Assembly: GCA_902706235.1 (NCBI GenBank)
Contig: CACSJR010000019.1
Span: 43,244 to 107,243, forward strand
DNA: 64,000 bases
Direction: 5' to 3'
DNA from: Citrobacter sp. 18056
GTDB taxonomy: Bacteria > Pseudomonadota > Gammaproteobacteria > Enterobacterales > Enterobacteriaceae
The notes under the pieces were generated by a model, which did no database searches, had not been told where the DNA came from, and saw nothing but the letters and a program-made list of their open reading frames with translations. Shown piece after piece: positions 35,503 through 46,379 of the stretch. Position numbers and translations under genes: made by a program. Numbering within the stretch: position 1 is the stretch's first letter; the number at the start of each line of letters is the position of its first letter.

Positions 35503-36339
35503 TCAGCCAACCAAAAGGCGCTGAGGATGGGTATAAATCGTCGCCCTACCCGGTTTGCAGAAGCCCACCAGCGTCAGGTTGCAGCGCTCAGCCACTTCCA
35601 CCGCCAGCGTCGTCGCAGCGGAGACAGCGAACAGGATTTCTACGCCACACATCGCGGCTTTCTGCACCATTTCATAGCTGGCCCGGCTGGAGACCAGCAC
35701 TGCGCCCTGCTGCCATACATCGCCTTCGCCCGCCCGTCGTCCCAGCAGTTTATCCAGCGCCACGTGGCGGCCGACATCTTCCATTCCTCCTGCCAGGGTG
35801 CCGTTAGAGGTGACCCATGCGGCAGCGTGGGTGCAACCCGTCAGACGGCCCACCGGCTGGACATCGTTGAGGTGTTCGAGCGCGAGATCGAGATATTTGA
35901 GGCTGAAATTCTGGGTGAACGGCAGCGGTGTAATCGGGCGACCCACATCATCGAGCTGTTCCACGCCGCACACGCCGCAGCCTGTGCGCCCGGCCAGCGC
36001 GCGACGACGTTCTTTGAGCGCCATAAAACGCCGGCTGGAGAGTTCAATCTGCACTTCGAGTCCGTTACAGACCTGCAGCACTTCCATCCCGAAAATTTCC
36101 GATCGGTTTTCAATAATCCCTTCGGAGAGGGAAAAACCGATGGCAAAAAGCATCAGATCCTTCGGCGATGCCATCATCACCACATGTGAAATACCGTTAT
36201 AGACCAGCGCCACGGGGACCTCTTCCGCGAGCTCGTCCTGCTGAGTGTGGTGTAAATCCTGGCGCTTCCAGAGATTCACCTGACGCATTCCAGTGATATC
36301 ACTCACATTACCAACCTGTTCTGATGATTTTTCGTTCAC
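35503..36339 (-). CDS. fdhD: Formate dehydrogenase sulfurtransferase FdhD
   Basis: A 278-residue protein (E. coli 277). It passes sulfur from IscS to the molybdenum cofactor for insertion into formate dehydrogenases. The catalytic cysteines Cys121 and Cys124 in [10 protein letters not shown] fall at E. coli numbering. [19 protein letters not shown] and [14 protein letters not shown] are conserved and near the cofactor site. It is divergent from fdoG, as in E. coli, across a 193-base gap that should hold both promoters. The start ATG at 36339 gives an N-terminus that lines up with the E. coli protein from residue 15 on. Confidence 0.96.
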   Translation of the reverse strand: MNEKSSEQVGNVSDITGMRQVNLWKRQDLHHTQQDELAEEVPVALVYNGISHVVMMASPKDLMLFAIGFSLSEGIIENRSEIFGMEVLQVCNGLEVQIELSSRRFMALKERRRALAGRTGCGVCGVEQLDDVGRPITPLPFTQNFSLKYLDLALEHLNDVQPVGRLTGCTHAAAWVTSNGTLAGGMEDVGRHVALDKLLGRRAGEGDVWQQGAVLVSSRASYEMVQKAAMCGVEILFAVSAATTLAVEVAERCNLTLVGFCKPGRATIYTHPQRLLVG

Positions 36340-36532
36340 TTTACATTAACCGCATTGGAACAAACGTACACACATTGTGGTATTCTGAAGGCATATCCCT
36401 CCGGGAAAGAGGGAGATTACCCCAATTCTGAACCTTTGTGGCAATGACCGCAAAGGTAAATAACAATCCATCCCCTTAGCGGTTTAGGTATTGAGTGGCG
36501 ACGGGGAAGCAATGTCGAAACAAGGAGTGACC

Positions 36533-39500
36533 ATGCAGGTCAGCAGAAGGCAGTTCTTTAAGATCTGCGCTGGCGGTATGGCAGGCACAACGGCAGCTGC
36601 TTTGGGGTTTGCCCCAAGCGTAGCGCTGGCGGAAACGCGACAGTATAAACTGCTGCGCACCCGTGAAACCCGTAATACCTGCACATATTGTTCTGTCGGT
36701 TGTGGGCTGTTGATGTACAGCCTCGGTGACGGAGCAAAGAACGCCAAAGCATCCATCTTCCATATCGAAGGCGACCCGGATCATCCGGTAAACCGTGGGG
36801 CGCTTTGCCCGAAAGGCGCGGGTCTGGTGGATTTCATCCACTCCGAAAGCCGTCTGAAATACCCTGAATACCGTGCACCAGGCTCCGATAAGTGGCAGCA
36901 AATCAGCTGGGACGACGCGTTCGAACGCATCGCCAAACTGATGAAAGCCGATCGTGACGCCAACTTCATCGCACAAAACGCCGAAGGCACTACCGTCAAC
37001 CGCTGGCTCTCCACCGGTATGCTGTGTGCATCTGCGTCCAGTAACGAAACCGGCTATTTAACCCAGAAATTCTCCCGTGCGCTCGGTATGCTCGCGGTGG
37101 ACAACCAGGCACGCGTCTGACACGGACCAACGGTAGCAAGTCTTGCTCCAACATTTGGTCGCGGTGCGATGACCAACCACTGGGTGGATATTAAAAACGC
37201 CAACCTGGTTGTGGTGATGGGGGGTAACGCCGCTGAAGCGCACCCGGTCGGGTTCCGCTGGGCGATGGAAGCCAAAATACATAATGGCGCCAAACTTATT
37301 GTTATCGATCCGCGCTTTACGCGTACGGCATCGGTCGCTGATTTCTATACGCCGATTCGTTCCGGCACGGACATTACCTTCTTGTCCGGGGTTATTCTGT
37401 ATCTGCTGAATAACGAAAAAATTAACCGTGAATACACCGAGGCGTATACCAACGCCAGCCTGATTGTGCGCGAAGATTACGCGTTCGACGACGGTCTGTT
37501 CTCGGGTTATGACGCCGACGCACGCAAGTACGATAAAACCAGCTGGAACTATGAACTGGACGAAAACGGCCACGCCAAACGCGACACCACGCTGACTCAT
37601 CCGCGCTGCGTGTGGAACCTGCTGAAAGAGCACGTTTCACGCTACACGCCAGAGATGGTTGAGAACATTTGTGGTACGCCGAAAGCTGACTTCCTGAAAG
37701 TCTGTGAGTACATCGCGGAAACCAGCGCTCACGATAAAACCGCCTCATTCCTGTATGCCCTGGGCTGGACGCAGCACTCCGTCGGCGCGCAAAACATCCG
37801 CACCATGGCGATGATCCAGCTGCTGCTCGGCAATATGGGTATGGCAGGCGGCGGCGTGAACGCCCTGCGCGGTCACTCCAATATTCAGGGCCTGACCGAC
37901 CTTGGCCTGCTGTCGCAAAGCCTGCCGGGCTATATGACGCTGCCAAGCGAAAAACAAACTGACCTGCAAACCTATCTGACCGCCAATACGCCAAAACCGC
38001 TGCTGGAAGGCCAGGTAAACTACTGGGGCAACTATCCGAAGTTCTTCGTCTCGATGATGAAATCCTTCTACGGTGACAAGGCGACAGCGGAAAACAACTG
38101 GGGCTTTGACTGGTTGCCGAAGTGGGACAAAGGCTACGACGTGCTGCAGTACTTCGACATGATGTACAAAGGCCAGGTGAACGGCTATCTCTGCCAGGGC
38201 TTTAACCCGGTGGCGTCGTTCCCGAACAAAAACAAGATTGTGGCCTCGCTGTCGAAGCTGAAATTCCTCGTCACTATCGATCCGCTGAATACTGAAACGT
38301 CGACCTTCTGGCAGAACCACGGCGAGCAGAACGACGTTGACCCGTCAAAAATCCAGACCGAAGTATTCCGTCTGCCATCAACCTGCTTCGCCGAAGAGAA
38401 CGGTTCTATCGTTAACTCCGGCCGCTGGCTGCAATGGCACTGGAAAGGCGCGGATGCCCCGGGGATCGCCAAAACCGATGGTGAAATCCTGGCCGGTATT
38501 TTCATGCGTATGCGTGAAATGTATGCCAAAGACGGCGGCCCGGCGCCTGAGCCGGTGCTCAACATGACGTGGAATTACTCCACACCGGACGAGCCTGCTT
38601 CGGAAGAAGTAGCGATGGAAAGCAACGGTAAAGCGCTGGCAGATATTACCGATCCGGCTACCGGCGCGGTTATCGTCAAAAAAGGCCAGCTGCTCAGTTC
38701 GTTTGCGCAGCTACGTGATGACGGCACCACCGCCAGCGGTTGCTGGATTTTCGCCGGCAGCTGGACGCCGGACGGCAACCAGATGGCGCGTCGCGATAAC
38801 GCTGATCCATCAGGCCTGGGCAATACGCTCGGCTGGGCATGGGCATGGCCGCTGAACCGTCGCATCCTGTATAACCGTGCTTCCGCAGACCCGCAGGGTA
38901 AACCGTGGGATCCGAAGCGCCAGCTGATCAAGTGGGATGGCGCGAAATGGGGCGGCGCGGATATTCCGGACTACAGCACTGCAGCGCCGGGGACTGACGT
39001 TGGGCCGTTCATCATGCAGCCCGAAGGTATGGGACGCCTGTTTGCTCTCGATAAGATGGCAGAAGGGCCGTTCCCGGAACACTACGAGCCGTTTGAAACG
39101 CCGCTTGGCACTAACCCACTGCACCCGAACGTCATTTCGAACCCGGCCGCACGCGTGTTCAAAGACGATATGGAAGCGATGGGTAAACACGATAAGTTCC
39201 CGTACGTTGGGACCACGTATCGTCTGACCGAGCACTTCCACTACTGGACCAAGCACGCGTTGCTGAACGCTATCGCGCAGCCAGAACAGTTCATCGAGAT
39301 TGGTGAGAAGCTGGCGGATAAACTCGGCATCGGCCACGGCGACACGGTGAAAGTCTCCTCCAACCGCGGCTATATCAAAGCCAAGGCGGTGGTGACCAAA
39401 CGTATTCGCACGCTGAAAGTGGACGGGAAAGACGTGGATACCATCGGGATTCCGATCCACTGGGGTTATCAGGGCGTCGCGAAGAAAGGCTTTATCGCGA

Positions 39501-39583
39501 ATACCCTGACGCCGTTTGTTGGCGATGCCAACACCCAGACGCCGGAGTTTAAATCCTTCCTCGTGAACGTGGAAAAGGTCTAG
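36533..39583 (+). CDS. fdoG: Formate dehydrogenase-O major subunit, selenoprotein FdoG
   Basis: Catalytic subunit of 1016 residues when the in-frame TGA at 37118-37120 is read as selenocysteine 196, exactly as in E. coli FdoG. It oxidises formate to CO2 and feeds electrons to FdoH. It starts with a twin-arginine signal (SRRQFFK), so it is exported folded to the periplasmic face. A [4Fe-4S] motif (CTYCSVGCGLL) follows, then molybdopterin-guanine-dinucleotide domains. The start ATG at 36533 follows AAGGAGTG. A bacterial SECIS-type stem-loop lies right after the TGA. Gene callers will split this gene at 37120; the parts are one gene with no frameshift. Confidence 0.98.
37118..37160 (+). promoter_or_regulatory. 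UGA selenocysteine codon and SECIS element in fdoG
   Basis: After the in-frame TGA, GACCAA (37125-37130) pairs with TTGGTC (37155-37160). An apical GCAA/TTGC stem with a small loop (about 37136-37146) lies within. This is the SelB-binding layout and spacing seen in enteric formate dehydrogenases. Confidence 0.88.
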
Positions 39584-39595
39584 CGGAGACGAAAT

Positions 39596-40498
39596 ATGGC
39601 TTATCAATCTCAAGATATTATTCGCCGTTCCGCGACTAACGGTTTCACGCCCGCGCCTCAGGCGCGGGATCATCAACAGGAAGTGGCGAAACTCATCGAC
39701 GTGACCACCTGTATCGGCTGCAAAGCCTGTCAGGTGGCCTGTTCGGAGTGGAACGATATCCGTGATGAAATCGGTCACAACGTCGGGGTGTACGACAACC
39801 CGGCAGATTTGACCGCAAAATCATGGACCGTGATGCGCTTTTCGGAAGTCGAGCAGAACGACAAACTGGAGTGGCTTATCCGTAAGGATGGCTGCATGCA
39901 CTGTGCCGATCCTGGTTGTCTGAAAGCGTGTCCGTCGGAAGGGGCTATCATTCAGTATGCCAACGGCATCGTCGACTTCCAGTCCGAGCAGTGCATCGGT
40001 TGTGGCTACTGCATTGCAGGCTGCCCGTTTGATGTGCCGCGTCTGAACCCGGAAGATAATCGCGTCTACAAATGTACGCTGTGCGTCGACCGCGTCACCG
40101 TGGGCCAGGAGCCGGCATGTGTGAAAACGTGCCCAACCGGCGCTATCCACTTTGGTTCGAAAGAGGATATGAAAGTGCTGGCGGGCGAGCGCGTCACCGA
40201 GCTGAAAACGCGCGGTTATGACAACGCGGGTCTGTACGATCCTGCGGGCGTCGGCGGTACGCATGTGATGTACGTCCTGCATCATGCCGACAAACCCGGT
40301 TTGTATCACGGCCTGCCGGAAAACCCGGAAATCAGTCAAACCGTTAAATTCTGGAAAGGTATCTGGAAACCGCTTGCGGCAGTTGGCTTCGCAGCAACCT
40401 TTGCGGCCAGCATCTTCCACTACGTCGGGGTCGGTCCGAACCGCGCCGATGAGGAAGAGGATAATCTGCATGAAGAGAAAGACGAGGTGCGCAAATGA
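39596..40498 (+). CDS. fdoH: Formate dehydrogenase-O iron-sulfur subunit FdoH
   Basis: A 300-residue electron-transfer subunit, the same length as E. coli FdoH. Four clusters of cysteines for [4Fe-4S] centres are visible ([35 protein letters not shown] and CTLCVDRV with CVKTCP). A single membrane helix near residues 255-275 ([20 protein letters not shown]) anchors it. It carries electrons from FdoG to the cytochrome b subunit. It follows fdoG by 12 bases and overlaps fdoI by 4 (ATGA). Confidence 0.97.
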   Translation: MAYQSQDIIRRSATNGFTPAPQARDHQQEVAKLIDVTTCIGCKACQVACSEWNDIRDEIGHNVGVYDNPADLTAKSWTVMRFSEVEQNDKLEWLIRKDGCMHCADPGCLKACPSEGAIIQYANGIVDFQSEQCIGCGYCIAGCPFDVPRLNPEDNRVYKCTLCVDRVTVGQEPACVKTCPTGAIHFGSKEDMKVLAGERVTELKTRGYDNAGLYDPAGVGGTHVMYVLHHADKPGLYHGLPENPEISQTVKFWKGIWKPLAAVGFAATFAASIFHYVGVGPNRADEEEDNLHEEKDEVRK

Positions 40499-41130
40499 AA
40501 CGTCGTGACACCATCGTGCGCTACACCGCGCCGGAACGCATCAACCACTGGGTCACCGCTTTCTGCTTCATTCTGGCGGCGGTGAGCGGACTGGGCTTTT
40601 TCTTCCCGTCCTTCAACTGGCTGATGCATATTCTCGGCACGCCGCAGCTGGCGCGTATTCTGCATCCGTTCGTCGGGGTGGTGATGTTCGCTTCGTTCAT
40701 CATCATGTTCTTCCGTTACTGGCATCACAACCTCATCAATCGGGACGATATCTTCTGGGCGAAGAATATCCGTAAGATTATCGTCAACGATGAAGTGGGT
40801 GACACAGGACGATACAATTTCGGCCAGAAGTGCGTTTTCTGGGCGGCGATTATCTTCCTGCTGCTGCTGCTGGTGAGCGGCGTGATTATCTGGCGACCTT
40901 ACTTCGCGCCCGCCTTCCCAATTCCGATTATCCGCATCGCGCTGATGCTGCATTCATTTGCCGCAGTCGCGTTAATTGTGGTTATTATGGTGCATATCTA
41001 CGCGGCCCTTTGGGTCAAAGGCACCATTACCGCGATGGTGGAAGGCTGGGTCACCAGCGCATGGGCGAAAAAACATCACCCGCGCTGGTACCGTGAAGTC
41101 CGCCAGAAAGAGGAAAAATCGACCGAATGA
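40495..41130 (+). CDS. fdoI: Formate dehydrogenase-O cytochrome b556 subunit FdoI
   Basis: A 211-residue membrane subunit (E. coli 211) with four hydrophobic helices and haem-ligand histidines in [21 protein letters not shown] and MVHIYAALW. It passes electrons from FdoH to the quinone pool. It overlaps fdoH and fdhE by 4 bases at each end, so the fdoGHI-fdhE operon is tightly coupled. Confidence 0.97.
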   Translation: MKRRDTIVRYTAPERINHWVTAFCFILAAVSGLGFFFPSFNWLMHILGTPQLARILHPFVGVVMFASFIIMFFRYWHHNLINRDDIFWAKNIRKIIVNDEVGDTGRYNFGQKCVFWAAIIFLLLLLVSGVIIWRPYFAPAFPIPIIRIALMLHSFAAVALIVVIMVHIYAALWVKGTITAMVEGWVTSAWAKKHHPRWYREVRQKEEKSTE

Positions 41131-42056
41131 GTATTCGCATAATCCCACAAGATGAACTGGGGAGTAGCGAGAAACGTACGGCGGAAGCAATTCCGCCGTT
41201 ATTATTCCCGCGACTGAAAAATCTTTATCACCGCAGAGCGGAACGCTTGCTGCAACTGGCGCAGGATAATCCGCTTGGCGACTACCTGCGCTTTGCGGCG
41301 CTGATAGCCCACGCCCAGGAAGTGGTGCTTTACGACCACCCGCTGCAAATGGATCTGACCGCGCGCATCAAAGAAGCGGCAGACCAGGGCAAACCGCCGC
41401 TGGATATCAGCACGCTGCCGCGCGATAAGCACTGGCAGAAACTTCTGCAATCGATGATTGCCGAGTTGAAACCTGAAATGAGTGGCCCGGCGCTGGCAGT
41501 TATCGAGAACCTTGAAAAAGCGTCAGACACTGAGCTGGAAGAGATGGCATCTGCGCTGTTCGCGTCTGATTTTTCCTCCGTCAGCAGCGATAAAGCTCCG
41601 TTCATCTGGGCCGCGCTGTCGCTGTACTGGGCGCAAATGGCGAACCTAATTCCGGGGAAAGCCCGCGCGGAATACGGCGAACATCGCCAGTTCTGCCCGG
41701 TGTGCGGTTCAATGCCGGTGTCGAGCGTTGTGCAAATTGGTACCACCCAAGGGCTGCGCTACCTGCACTGCAACCTGTGTGAATCCGAATGGCACGTGGT
41801 GCGCGTGAAGTGCAGTAACTGCGAGCAGAGCCGCGATTTACACTATTGGTCACTGGATAACGAGCAGTCCTCCGTCAAAGCCGAAAGCTGTGGCGACTGC
41901 GGAACCTACCTCAAAATCCTGTATCAGGAAAAAGACCCCAACGTCGAGCCCGTGGCCGACGACCTCGCCTCGCTGGTGCTGGATGCGCGAATGGAACAAG
42001 AGGGCTTTGCCCGCAGTTCCATCAACCCGTTCCTGTTCCCGGGCGAAGGGGAGTAA
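41127..42056 (+). CDS. fdhE: Formate dehydrogenase accessory protein FdhE
   Basis: A 309-residue cytoplasmic protein (E. coli 309). It is needed for active respiratory formate dehydrogenases and acts as a late maturation factor that binds the catalytic subunit. The C-terminal half carries four Cys-x2-Cys pairs in order ([29 protein letters not shown]), the rubredoxin-like iron-binding signature. Its start overlaps the fdoI stop (ATGA). Accessory DNA with a toxin-antitoxin pair begins just after it. Confidence 0.97.
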   Translation: MSIRIIPQDELGSSEKRTAEAIPPLLFPRLKNLYHRRAERLLQLAQDNPLGDYLRFAALIAHAQEVVLYDHPLQMDLTARIKEAADQGKPPLDISTLPRDKHWQKLLQSMIAELKPEMSGPALAVIENLEKASDTELEEMASALFASDFSSVSSDKAPFIWAALSLYWAQMANLIPGKARAEYGEHRQFCPVCGSMPVSSVVQIGTTQGLRYLHCNLCESEWHVVRVKCSNCEQSRDLHYWSLDNEQSSVKAESCGDCGTYLKILYQEKDPNVEPVADDLASLVLDARMEQEGFARSSINPFLFPGEGE

Positions 42057-42094
42057 TTTCCGTTAAGAATCGGGCAGCATTGGGTTGCCCGGCT

Positions 42095-42463
42095 CTATAA
42101 AATGTATGGCGTCACTACGCCGGATATCCCTGAAAAATCTTTTGTATTGCGTGTCAATAAACTGCGCCGATGCACCTGCGCGGTTGCCAGGATGATGGCA
42201 TCAGGAAGTTTCATTCCATGCTCTTGCCTTATCTGAACACTCTTTTCTGCAATGTCCTTCGAGATGTCGATAACTTCAAATACAGACAGTGCGAGACGCG
42301 TCCGGTTTTCCTGGTTATATTTTCTGGCACCGACCATGACTTCCATCCAGGTCACCAGGCTAATTGCGCGCTGCGAAGCATATTTTTCGATCGTTTCCAT
42401 GGCTTCACGGCGACCACTAAATAAATCAATTAAGATATTGGTATCAAAAAGAGCAGCGGTCAT
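42095..42463 (-). CDS. VapC-like PIN-domain toxin
   Basis: A 122-residue PIN-domain ribonuclease. The acidic active-site residues typical of VapC are visible: Asp in ALFDTNILIDLF, Glu in WMEVMVG, and Asp in GMKLPDAIILATA, with LLTRNTKDFSGI near the end. It is expected to cut RNA and stop growth when free of antitoxin. The ATG at 42463 lies five bases after the antitoxin stop, with AGGAG upstream. A GTG at 42475 would overlap the antitoxin. The RNA target cannot be told. It is paired with the ribbon-helix-helix protein next to it. Confidence 0.88.
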   Translation of the reverse strand: MTAALFDTNILIDLFSGRREAMETIEKYASQRAISLVTWMEVMVGARKYNQENRTRLALSVFEVIDISKDIAEKSVQIRQEHGMKLPDAIILATAQVHRRSLLTRNTKDFSGISGVVTPYIL

Positions 42464-42468
42464 TTCTA

Positions 42469-42711
42469 TTACCACTCCTCTCGCAGTTTTCTTTGATACT
42501 CAACGCCTTCTTCATCACAGTTTTTCCAGAGTCCAAGCGCATCTGCAATGGCGTTTTGGTTTTGCCTCTCAAGGTATTGTTCTACGGCCTCCCGCAGAAG
42601 CTCGGCTCGCGGAAGGTTACGATGTTGCTTAAGATCATCGAGGCGCTTAATAAGCTCATCCGATAAATCGAGTAATATTCGACCCATATCCATTCCTGAC
42701 ACCATGCTCAT
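42469..42711 (-). CDS. Ribbon-helix-helix antitoxin
   Basis: An 80-residue protein. Its N-terminal half ([20 protein letters not shown] with [17 protein letters not shown]) is a CopG/MetJ-type ribbon-helix-helix DNA-binding domain. The C-terminal tail should wrap the PIN toxin. The ATG at 42711 is chosen because GAGG lies five bases upstream; a TTG further up and ATGs at 42705, 42693 and 42687 are alternatives. A palindrome overlaps the upstream region, suited to autorepression. E. coli has yiiEF at this spot. Confidence 0.85.
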   Translation of the reverse strand: MSMVSGMDMGRILLDLSDELIKRLDDLKQHRNLPRAELLREAVEQYLERQNQNAIADALGLWKNCDEEGVEYQRKLREEW

Positions 42712-42728
42712 ATATACCTCAAGTATAT
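42712..42728. promoter_or_regulatory. Operator palindrome of the toxin-antitoxin operon
   Basis: ATATAC and GTATAT flank a 5-base centre, directly upstream of the antitoxin start and overlapping its ribosome site. This is the expected place for autoregulatory binding by the ribbon-helix-helix antitoxin. Confidence 0.6.
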
Positions 42729-42899
42729 CATTCCTGCTCAATTAACCATCAAAATACACATGGTCGTAGAAGGGTTAAAGTCGAAAATTGAGATTCTGAT
42801 CGCTTTTGCGAGCAGCTTTCCAGAATCTGGACAAAACAGGAAATGGCGGTTTTCAAATAGCAAATTCCAGGTTATAACACTGGATATGCACACAGTAAA

Positions 42900-43226
42900 A
42901 TGGATAACAAAATGGCACTGGAAGCAGGTATTGCGGAGTTGGTTAACGGCTTCATTGCAGCGGGCAGACCCTCGCCCAGAACTCAGAGCGTAGAAGAACG
43001 CAGAGCCGGATACGTTGCGAGCACGGTGCTGGCTGGGGATAAAGAAATGCGTGTCCAGACATGCTCTTTCGAACACGAAGGCATTCGTTTTTGGGTCGCC
43101 TCGCCTTTGTTGCTCAGCGACCCGCGTCCTGCGGTCATTTACTACCATGGCGGCTGCTTTATCAGCGGTGGCGTTACCACTCACGAGAAGCAACTGCGCC
43201 ACGCATACTGAATCAACAAATGAATT
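42900..43226 (+). pseudogene. Truncated alpha/beta-hydrolase (Aes/HSL-type esterase)
   Basis: The first 103 residues of a hormone-sensitive-lipase-type esterase are visible, ending with the oxyanion-hole motif YYHGGCFISGG near residues 80-90. The frame then stops at 43211, before the catalytic GDSAG serine, the Asp and the His. No continuation is seen in other frames before fabY begins at 43247. It is therefore a 5' fragment and cannot be an active hydrolase. The start has no clear ribosome site. It lies beside the toxin-antitoxin pair in a small insertion hotspot between fdhE and fabY. Confidence 0.75.
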
Positions 43227-43246
43227 CTGAGCTACATCTTCGCTCA

Positions 43247-44236
43247 CTACTCCTCTTCGTTGCCGCCCTCTTCCAGCGGCCCGAAAGGTTTGGCGGGCAA
43301 GACCATGAAGATGCCTTCAAAAATCGCGCCAGAGGTCTCGTCGCCGAATAGCTCAACCTGCAACTGAACGCGGGCTTTACGTCCGCGCGCCAGGCGGTCG
43401 AGATCGCCGCTGAGTGAGCCGAGATCGGCTATCGCACTTGGCTTGCCGCTGATCGGTTTGCTGTAGCGAATGTGGGCATCGGCCAGAATGATCGTACCGC
43501 CGAGATGACGCTCGCGCAGCATCAGCCAGATCAGGCCCCAGCCGGTCAACGTCGCGAGGGAAAACAGGCTGCCAGCGAAAAGGGTATTATGCGGATTCTG
43601 GTTGCCGATTTCCGGCATGGTGGTGATGAATTTTTGCCCGGTGTATTGCTGAATACGTACACCCATTTTCTCGCTCAGTGGAATGTGTTCGTACCACGCC
43701 TGCTGAAGCTGTCCACACCAGTCGCCGCGGTGCAGGATATCATCGAGCGTCGCGATGGGTTTAATCATCAGGAAGTGCCGAATCGGCGTCGTTTGTGGCG
43801 TGGTGATTTCACCCTGGTTCACGAAACCGAGCTTGGCAAAGAATTCGACGGCGTCTTCACGGGCGCTACAGGTCACGCGCTTCACGCCTTCCTGCCGCGC
43901 TACGGACTCCAGCGTCATCGCCATCAACGTACCGAGACCTTTATCCTGCACCGACGGGTCGACCGCCATGAAGCGGATAGAGGCTTCGTTATCGCCATTA
44001 ATATACAGGCGGCCTACCGCCACCAGCTTACCCGCTTCGTCCACCACCATCTGATGATGCGCCATGGCGTCCCAGGCATCACGCTCAGAGCCCTGCGGCT
44101 GATGCAGCGGCTTGCGCAGCATTTCCCAGCGGAACTGGTAATAACACGCTAATTCTTCTTCCGTTTGCGGTACTCGAAGGTGATACATAGCGGAACTCTC
44201 TTTTGCGGCCCGCGCCCAACCTGCCTGAGGGCTCAT
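43247..44236 (-). CDS. fabY: FabY/YiiD, GNAT acetyltransferase-thioesterase fusion
   Basis: A 329-residue protein, the same length as E. coli YiiD. The N-terminal half (about 17-150) is a GNAT acetyltransferase, with the acetyl-CoA loop [15 protein letters not shown]. The C-terminal half is a hotdog thioesterase-like domain ([21 protein letters not shown]). E. coli YiiD has been linked to starting fatty-acid synthesis, hence the name FabY. Its ATG overlaps the dtd stop by 4 bases, and it is the last gene of the yihX-yihY-dtd-fabY operon. Confidence 0.94.
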   Translation of the reverse strand: MSPQAGWARAAKESSAMYHLRVPQTEEELACYYQFRWEMLRKPLHQPQGSERDAWDAMAHHQMVVDEAGKLVAVGRLYINGDNEASIRFMAVDPSVQDKGLGTLMAMTLESVARQEGVKRVTCSAREDAVEFFAKLGFVNQGEITTPQTTPIRHFLMIKPIATLDDILHRGDWCGQLQQAWYEHIPLSEKMGVRIQQYTGQKFITTMPEIGNQNPHNTLFAGSLFSLATLTGWGLIWLMLRERHLGGTIILADAHIRYSKPISGKPSAIADLGSLSGDLDRLARGRKARVQLQVELFGDETSGAIFEGIFMVLPAKPFGPLEEGGNEEE

Positions 44237-44670
44237 ACCTGTAACCAGAAGGTCACGGGACCGTCGTTAACAAGGGAAACCTGCATATCCGCAGCAAAAC
44301 GCCCGGTCTGAGTTGGCATCTCTTGCTGGCGGCAACGCTCAACAAAATATTCATAGAGTGCTTCTGCACGATCCGGAGCCGCACCGCGGGAAAAGCCCGG
44401 ACGCATACCACGCTCGGTGTCCGCCGCGAGGGTAAACTGCGACACTACCAGCACGCTGCCGCCAGCCTGCTGCACGTTCAGATTCATTTTGCCGTCGGCA
44501 TCGCTAAAAATTCGGTAGCCCAGAACGCGTTCGCACAGGCGATTCGCTTTCTGCTCGTCATCTTCCTTTTCGACACCCAATAACACCAAAAGTCCCTGAC
44601 CAATTTCACCCGTCACCTCGCCCTCCACGGTGACGCTGGCACGGGTTACGCGCTGAATTAATGCAATCAT
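44233..44670 (-). CDS. dtd: D-aminoacyl-tRNA deacylase Dtd
   Basis: A 145-residue enzyme (E. coli 145) that removes D-amino acids wrongly attached to tRNA, in the cytoplasm. The two family motifs that form the active site across the dimer are present: [18 protein letters not shown] and [11 protein letters not shown]. The ATG at 44670 overlaps the yihY stop by 4 bases; longer in-frame extensions would lie inside yihY. Its own stop overlaps fabY. Confidence 0.97.
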   Translation of the reverse strand: MIALIQRVTRASVTVEGEVTGEIGQGLLVLLGVEKEDDEQKANRLCERVLGYRIFSDADGKMNLNVQQAGGSVLVVSQFTLAADTERGMRPGFSRGAAPDRAEALYEYFVERCRQQEMPTQTGRFAADMQVSLVNDGPVTFWLQV

Positions 44671-45539
44671 GGTTGTTCGTCTTCTTGTTGTAATGCAGCG
44701 AGTTTGAGTTTTCGATATTCCCCGAGAGTGACAGTTATTTCCGCGCCAAGCAAGACGATGCACCACGTCCAGTAGACCCAAACAAACAAAATCGGGATAA
44801 CCGACAGCACGCCATAAATCAGCTGATAAGACGGGAACGTGGTGATGTAAAGAGCGAAGCCTTTTTTACCCAGCTCAAACAACAGCGCCGCCACCAGCGC
44901 CCCGAGCACCGCATCGCGATTTAGCACCCGCGTGGTCGGAACGATACTGTAAAGCATCCAGAAGGAAATCCAGGAGAGCAGCAGCGGAAAGATGCGCAGA
45001 CCGTTATCGATGACGCCATTAAGCTCGCTCGCCCAGCGCAGCGACAGCAGATAAGAACTGATGACCAGACTCGCCCCGGCCAGTAGCGGCCCTAGGGTCA
45101 GTATCATCCAGTATACGGCGAAAGAGTAGATTTTGGGTCGCACGCGCTTGCTGCGCCAGATGGTATTCAATGCACTATCAATGGCATACATCAACAACAG
45201 CGCGGTCACGATAAGCCCGCAGGCACCTACCGCCGTCATTTTGCTGGAGTTCGCCACAAATTGTTCGATATAGCGCTGGATAACGTCGCCGGTCGCGGGC
45301 AAAAAGTTGGCAAAGACAAAATGGCGCAGCGTAATGCTGACATCGGAAAACATCGGAAATGCCGCGAAAAGAGCAAAAATAACCGCGATCAACGGCACCA
45401 GAGAGAGTAACGACACATACGCCAGATTGCCGGCCAGCGTCGTCATGTTGTCTTCATCAATGCGTCGCCAGAGTAATTTCAGCCAGGCAACCAGCGGCCT
45501 GGCGTGACGGGAGGCTTTTTGATGAACGTTTTTTATCAT
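44667..45539 (-). CDS. yihY: YihY/BrkB family inner-membrane protein
   Basis: A 290-residue membrane protein (E. coli 290) with about six hydrophobic helices and the family segment [21 protein letters not shown] near the N-terminus. It was once proposed to be RNase BN, which was later shown to be a different protein; its function is open. It overlaps yihX and dtd by 4 bases on each side, so it is in one operon with them. Confidence 0.95.
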   Translation of the reverse strand: MIKNVHQKASRHARPLVAWLKLLWRRIDEDNMTTLAGNLAYVSLLSLVPLIAVIFALFAAFPMFSDVSITLRHFVFANFLPATGDVIQRYIEQFVANSSKMTAVGACGLIVTALLLMYAIDSALNTIWRSKRVRPKIYSFAVYWMILTLGPLLAGASLVISSYLLSLRWASELNGVIDNGLRIFPLLLSWISFWMLYSIVPTTRVLNRDAVLGALVAALLFELGKKGFALYITTFPSYQLIYGVLSVIPILFVWVYWTWCIVLLGAEITVTLGEYRKLKLAALQQEDEQP

Positions 45540-46132
45540 AGCTGGTTCGCAAAATACCCGGGGATGGTTTCTTTTCCGGTCACCAAAATGCTGGTGATCC
45601 CCAGTTGGTTGGCACCTTCAATATTATCGGTGTTATCGTCGAAAAAGACCGTGTCATCGGCAGAGAAACCTTCCGCTTCCAGTACCCGCTGATAAATTCG
45701 CGTTTCCGGCTTACGCATACCCATTTCTTGTGAAAGATAGATATGATCTGCCGCGGCGCGCACTTCAGGGTATTCATCCGGCCAGAATGTGGTGTGCAGG
45801 CGGTTGGTGTTAGACAGCACGACCACGCGATGGCCCTGCTCGCGCAGCTTGTGCATGATGGTAATCACGTCCGGACGCAGGCCGACAAAAATGGCCTGCC
45901 AGCCATGAGCGAACTGCTCGTAACTCAACGACAGATCCATTTCATGGCACAGCGCTTGTGCAAACGCTTCATCCGTTATTTCACCGCGCTCGTGCTGATG
46001 AAAAGCCTCGCCCATGACGAAATTCTGCTTCAGCGTTGCCAACGGTACGCGGCTGAAATCACTCCACGCCCCAAACACGCGGTTGAAGTCGATGTCGACA
46101 ATCACATTACCTAAATCAAAGATATAGAGCAT
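45536..46132 (-). CDS. yihX: HAD-family alpha-D-glucose-1-phosphate phosphatase YihX
   Basis: A 198-residue haloacid-dehalogenase phosphatase (E. coli 199). Motif [12 protein letters not shown] has the nucleophile Asp6, motif II is VVLSNTNR, and motif IV is [12 protein letters not shown]. The E. coli enzyme releases glucose from glucose 1-phosphate. The start ATG at 46132 gives the family N-terminus MLYIFDLGN. It is first in its operon and overlaps yihY. Confidence 0.95.
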   Translation of the reverse strand: MLYIFDLGNVIVDIDFNRVFGAWSDFSRVPLATLKQNFVMGEAFHQHERGEITDEAFAQALCHEMDLSLSYEQFAHGWQAIFVGLRPDVITIMHKLREQGHRVVVLSNTNRLHTTFWPDEYPEVRAAADHIYLSQEMGMRKPETRIYQRVLEAEGFSADDTVFFDDNTDNIEGANQLGITSILVTGKETIPGYFANQL

Positions 46133-46296
46133 GATCCTCTCCTTTTGTGTCATGGAAAAATAACTGTAGCGGGAAAGGGTGGGTTTGACTACAGAGATGA
46201 TGTGTAGGACTGGAAAAGTGCGGGTTGTGAATGGCGTGGGGACCCACTTTGTGTCAAAGCTGGTTAATATCAGGTTGAATGGACCGTTGAAATCGT

Positions 46297-46325
46297 AAAA
46301 AAAGCCGCTGAATCAGCGGCTTTTT
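46297..46325 (-). terminator. Intrinsic terminator of typA
   Basis: On the minus strand GCCGCTGA and TCAGCGGC form a stem followed by a run of seven T. It lies 55 bases after the typA stop. On the plus strand it also ends in a T-run, but no gene reads into it from that side. Confidence 0.9.
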
Positions 46326-46379
46326 AATAGCCGGGTGAGCGTTAACTCAGCCCGACTGAAGGCTTAGCCCAGAAGAAAC

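Noticed and set aside
37120..37169. Apparent frameshift or stop that breaks the formate dehydrogenase gene
   Set aside because: The TGA is a selenocysteine codon in the expected position, with a SECIS element; the frame continues unchanged.
42738..43247. A 169-codon minus-strand frame over the esterase fragment
   Set aside because: The plus strand shows a clear HGG esterase motif; the minus frame has no recognisable features or ribosome site.
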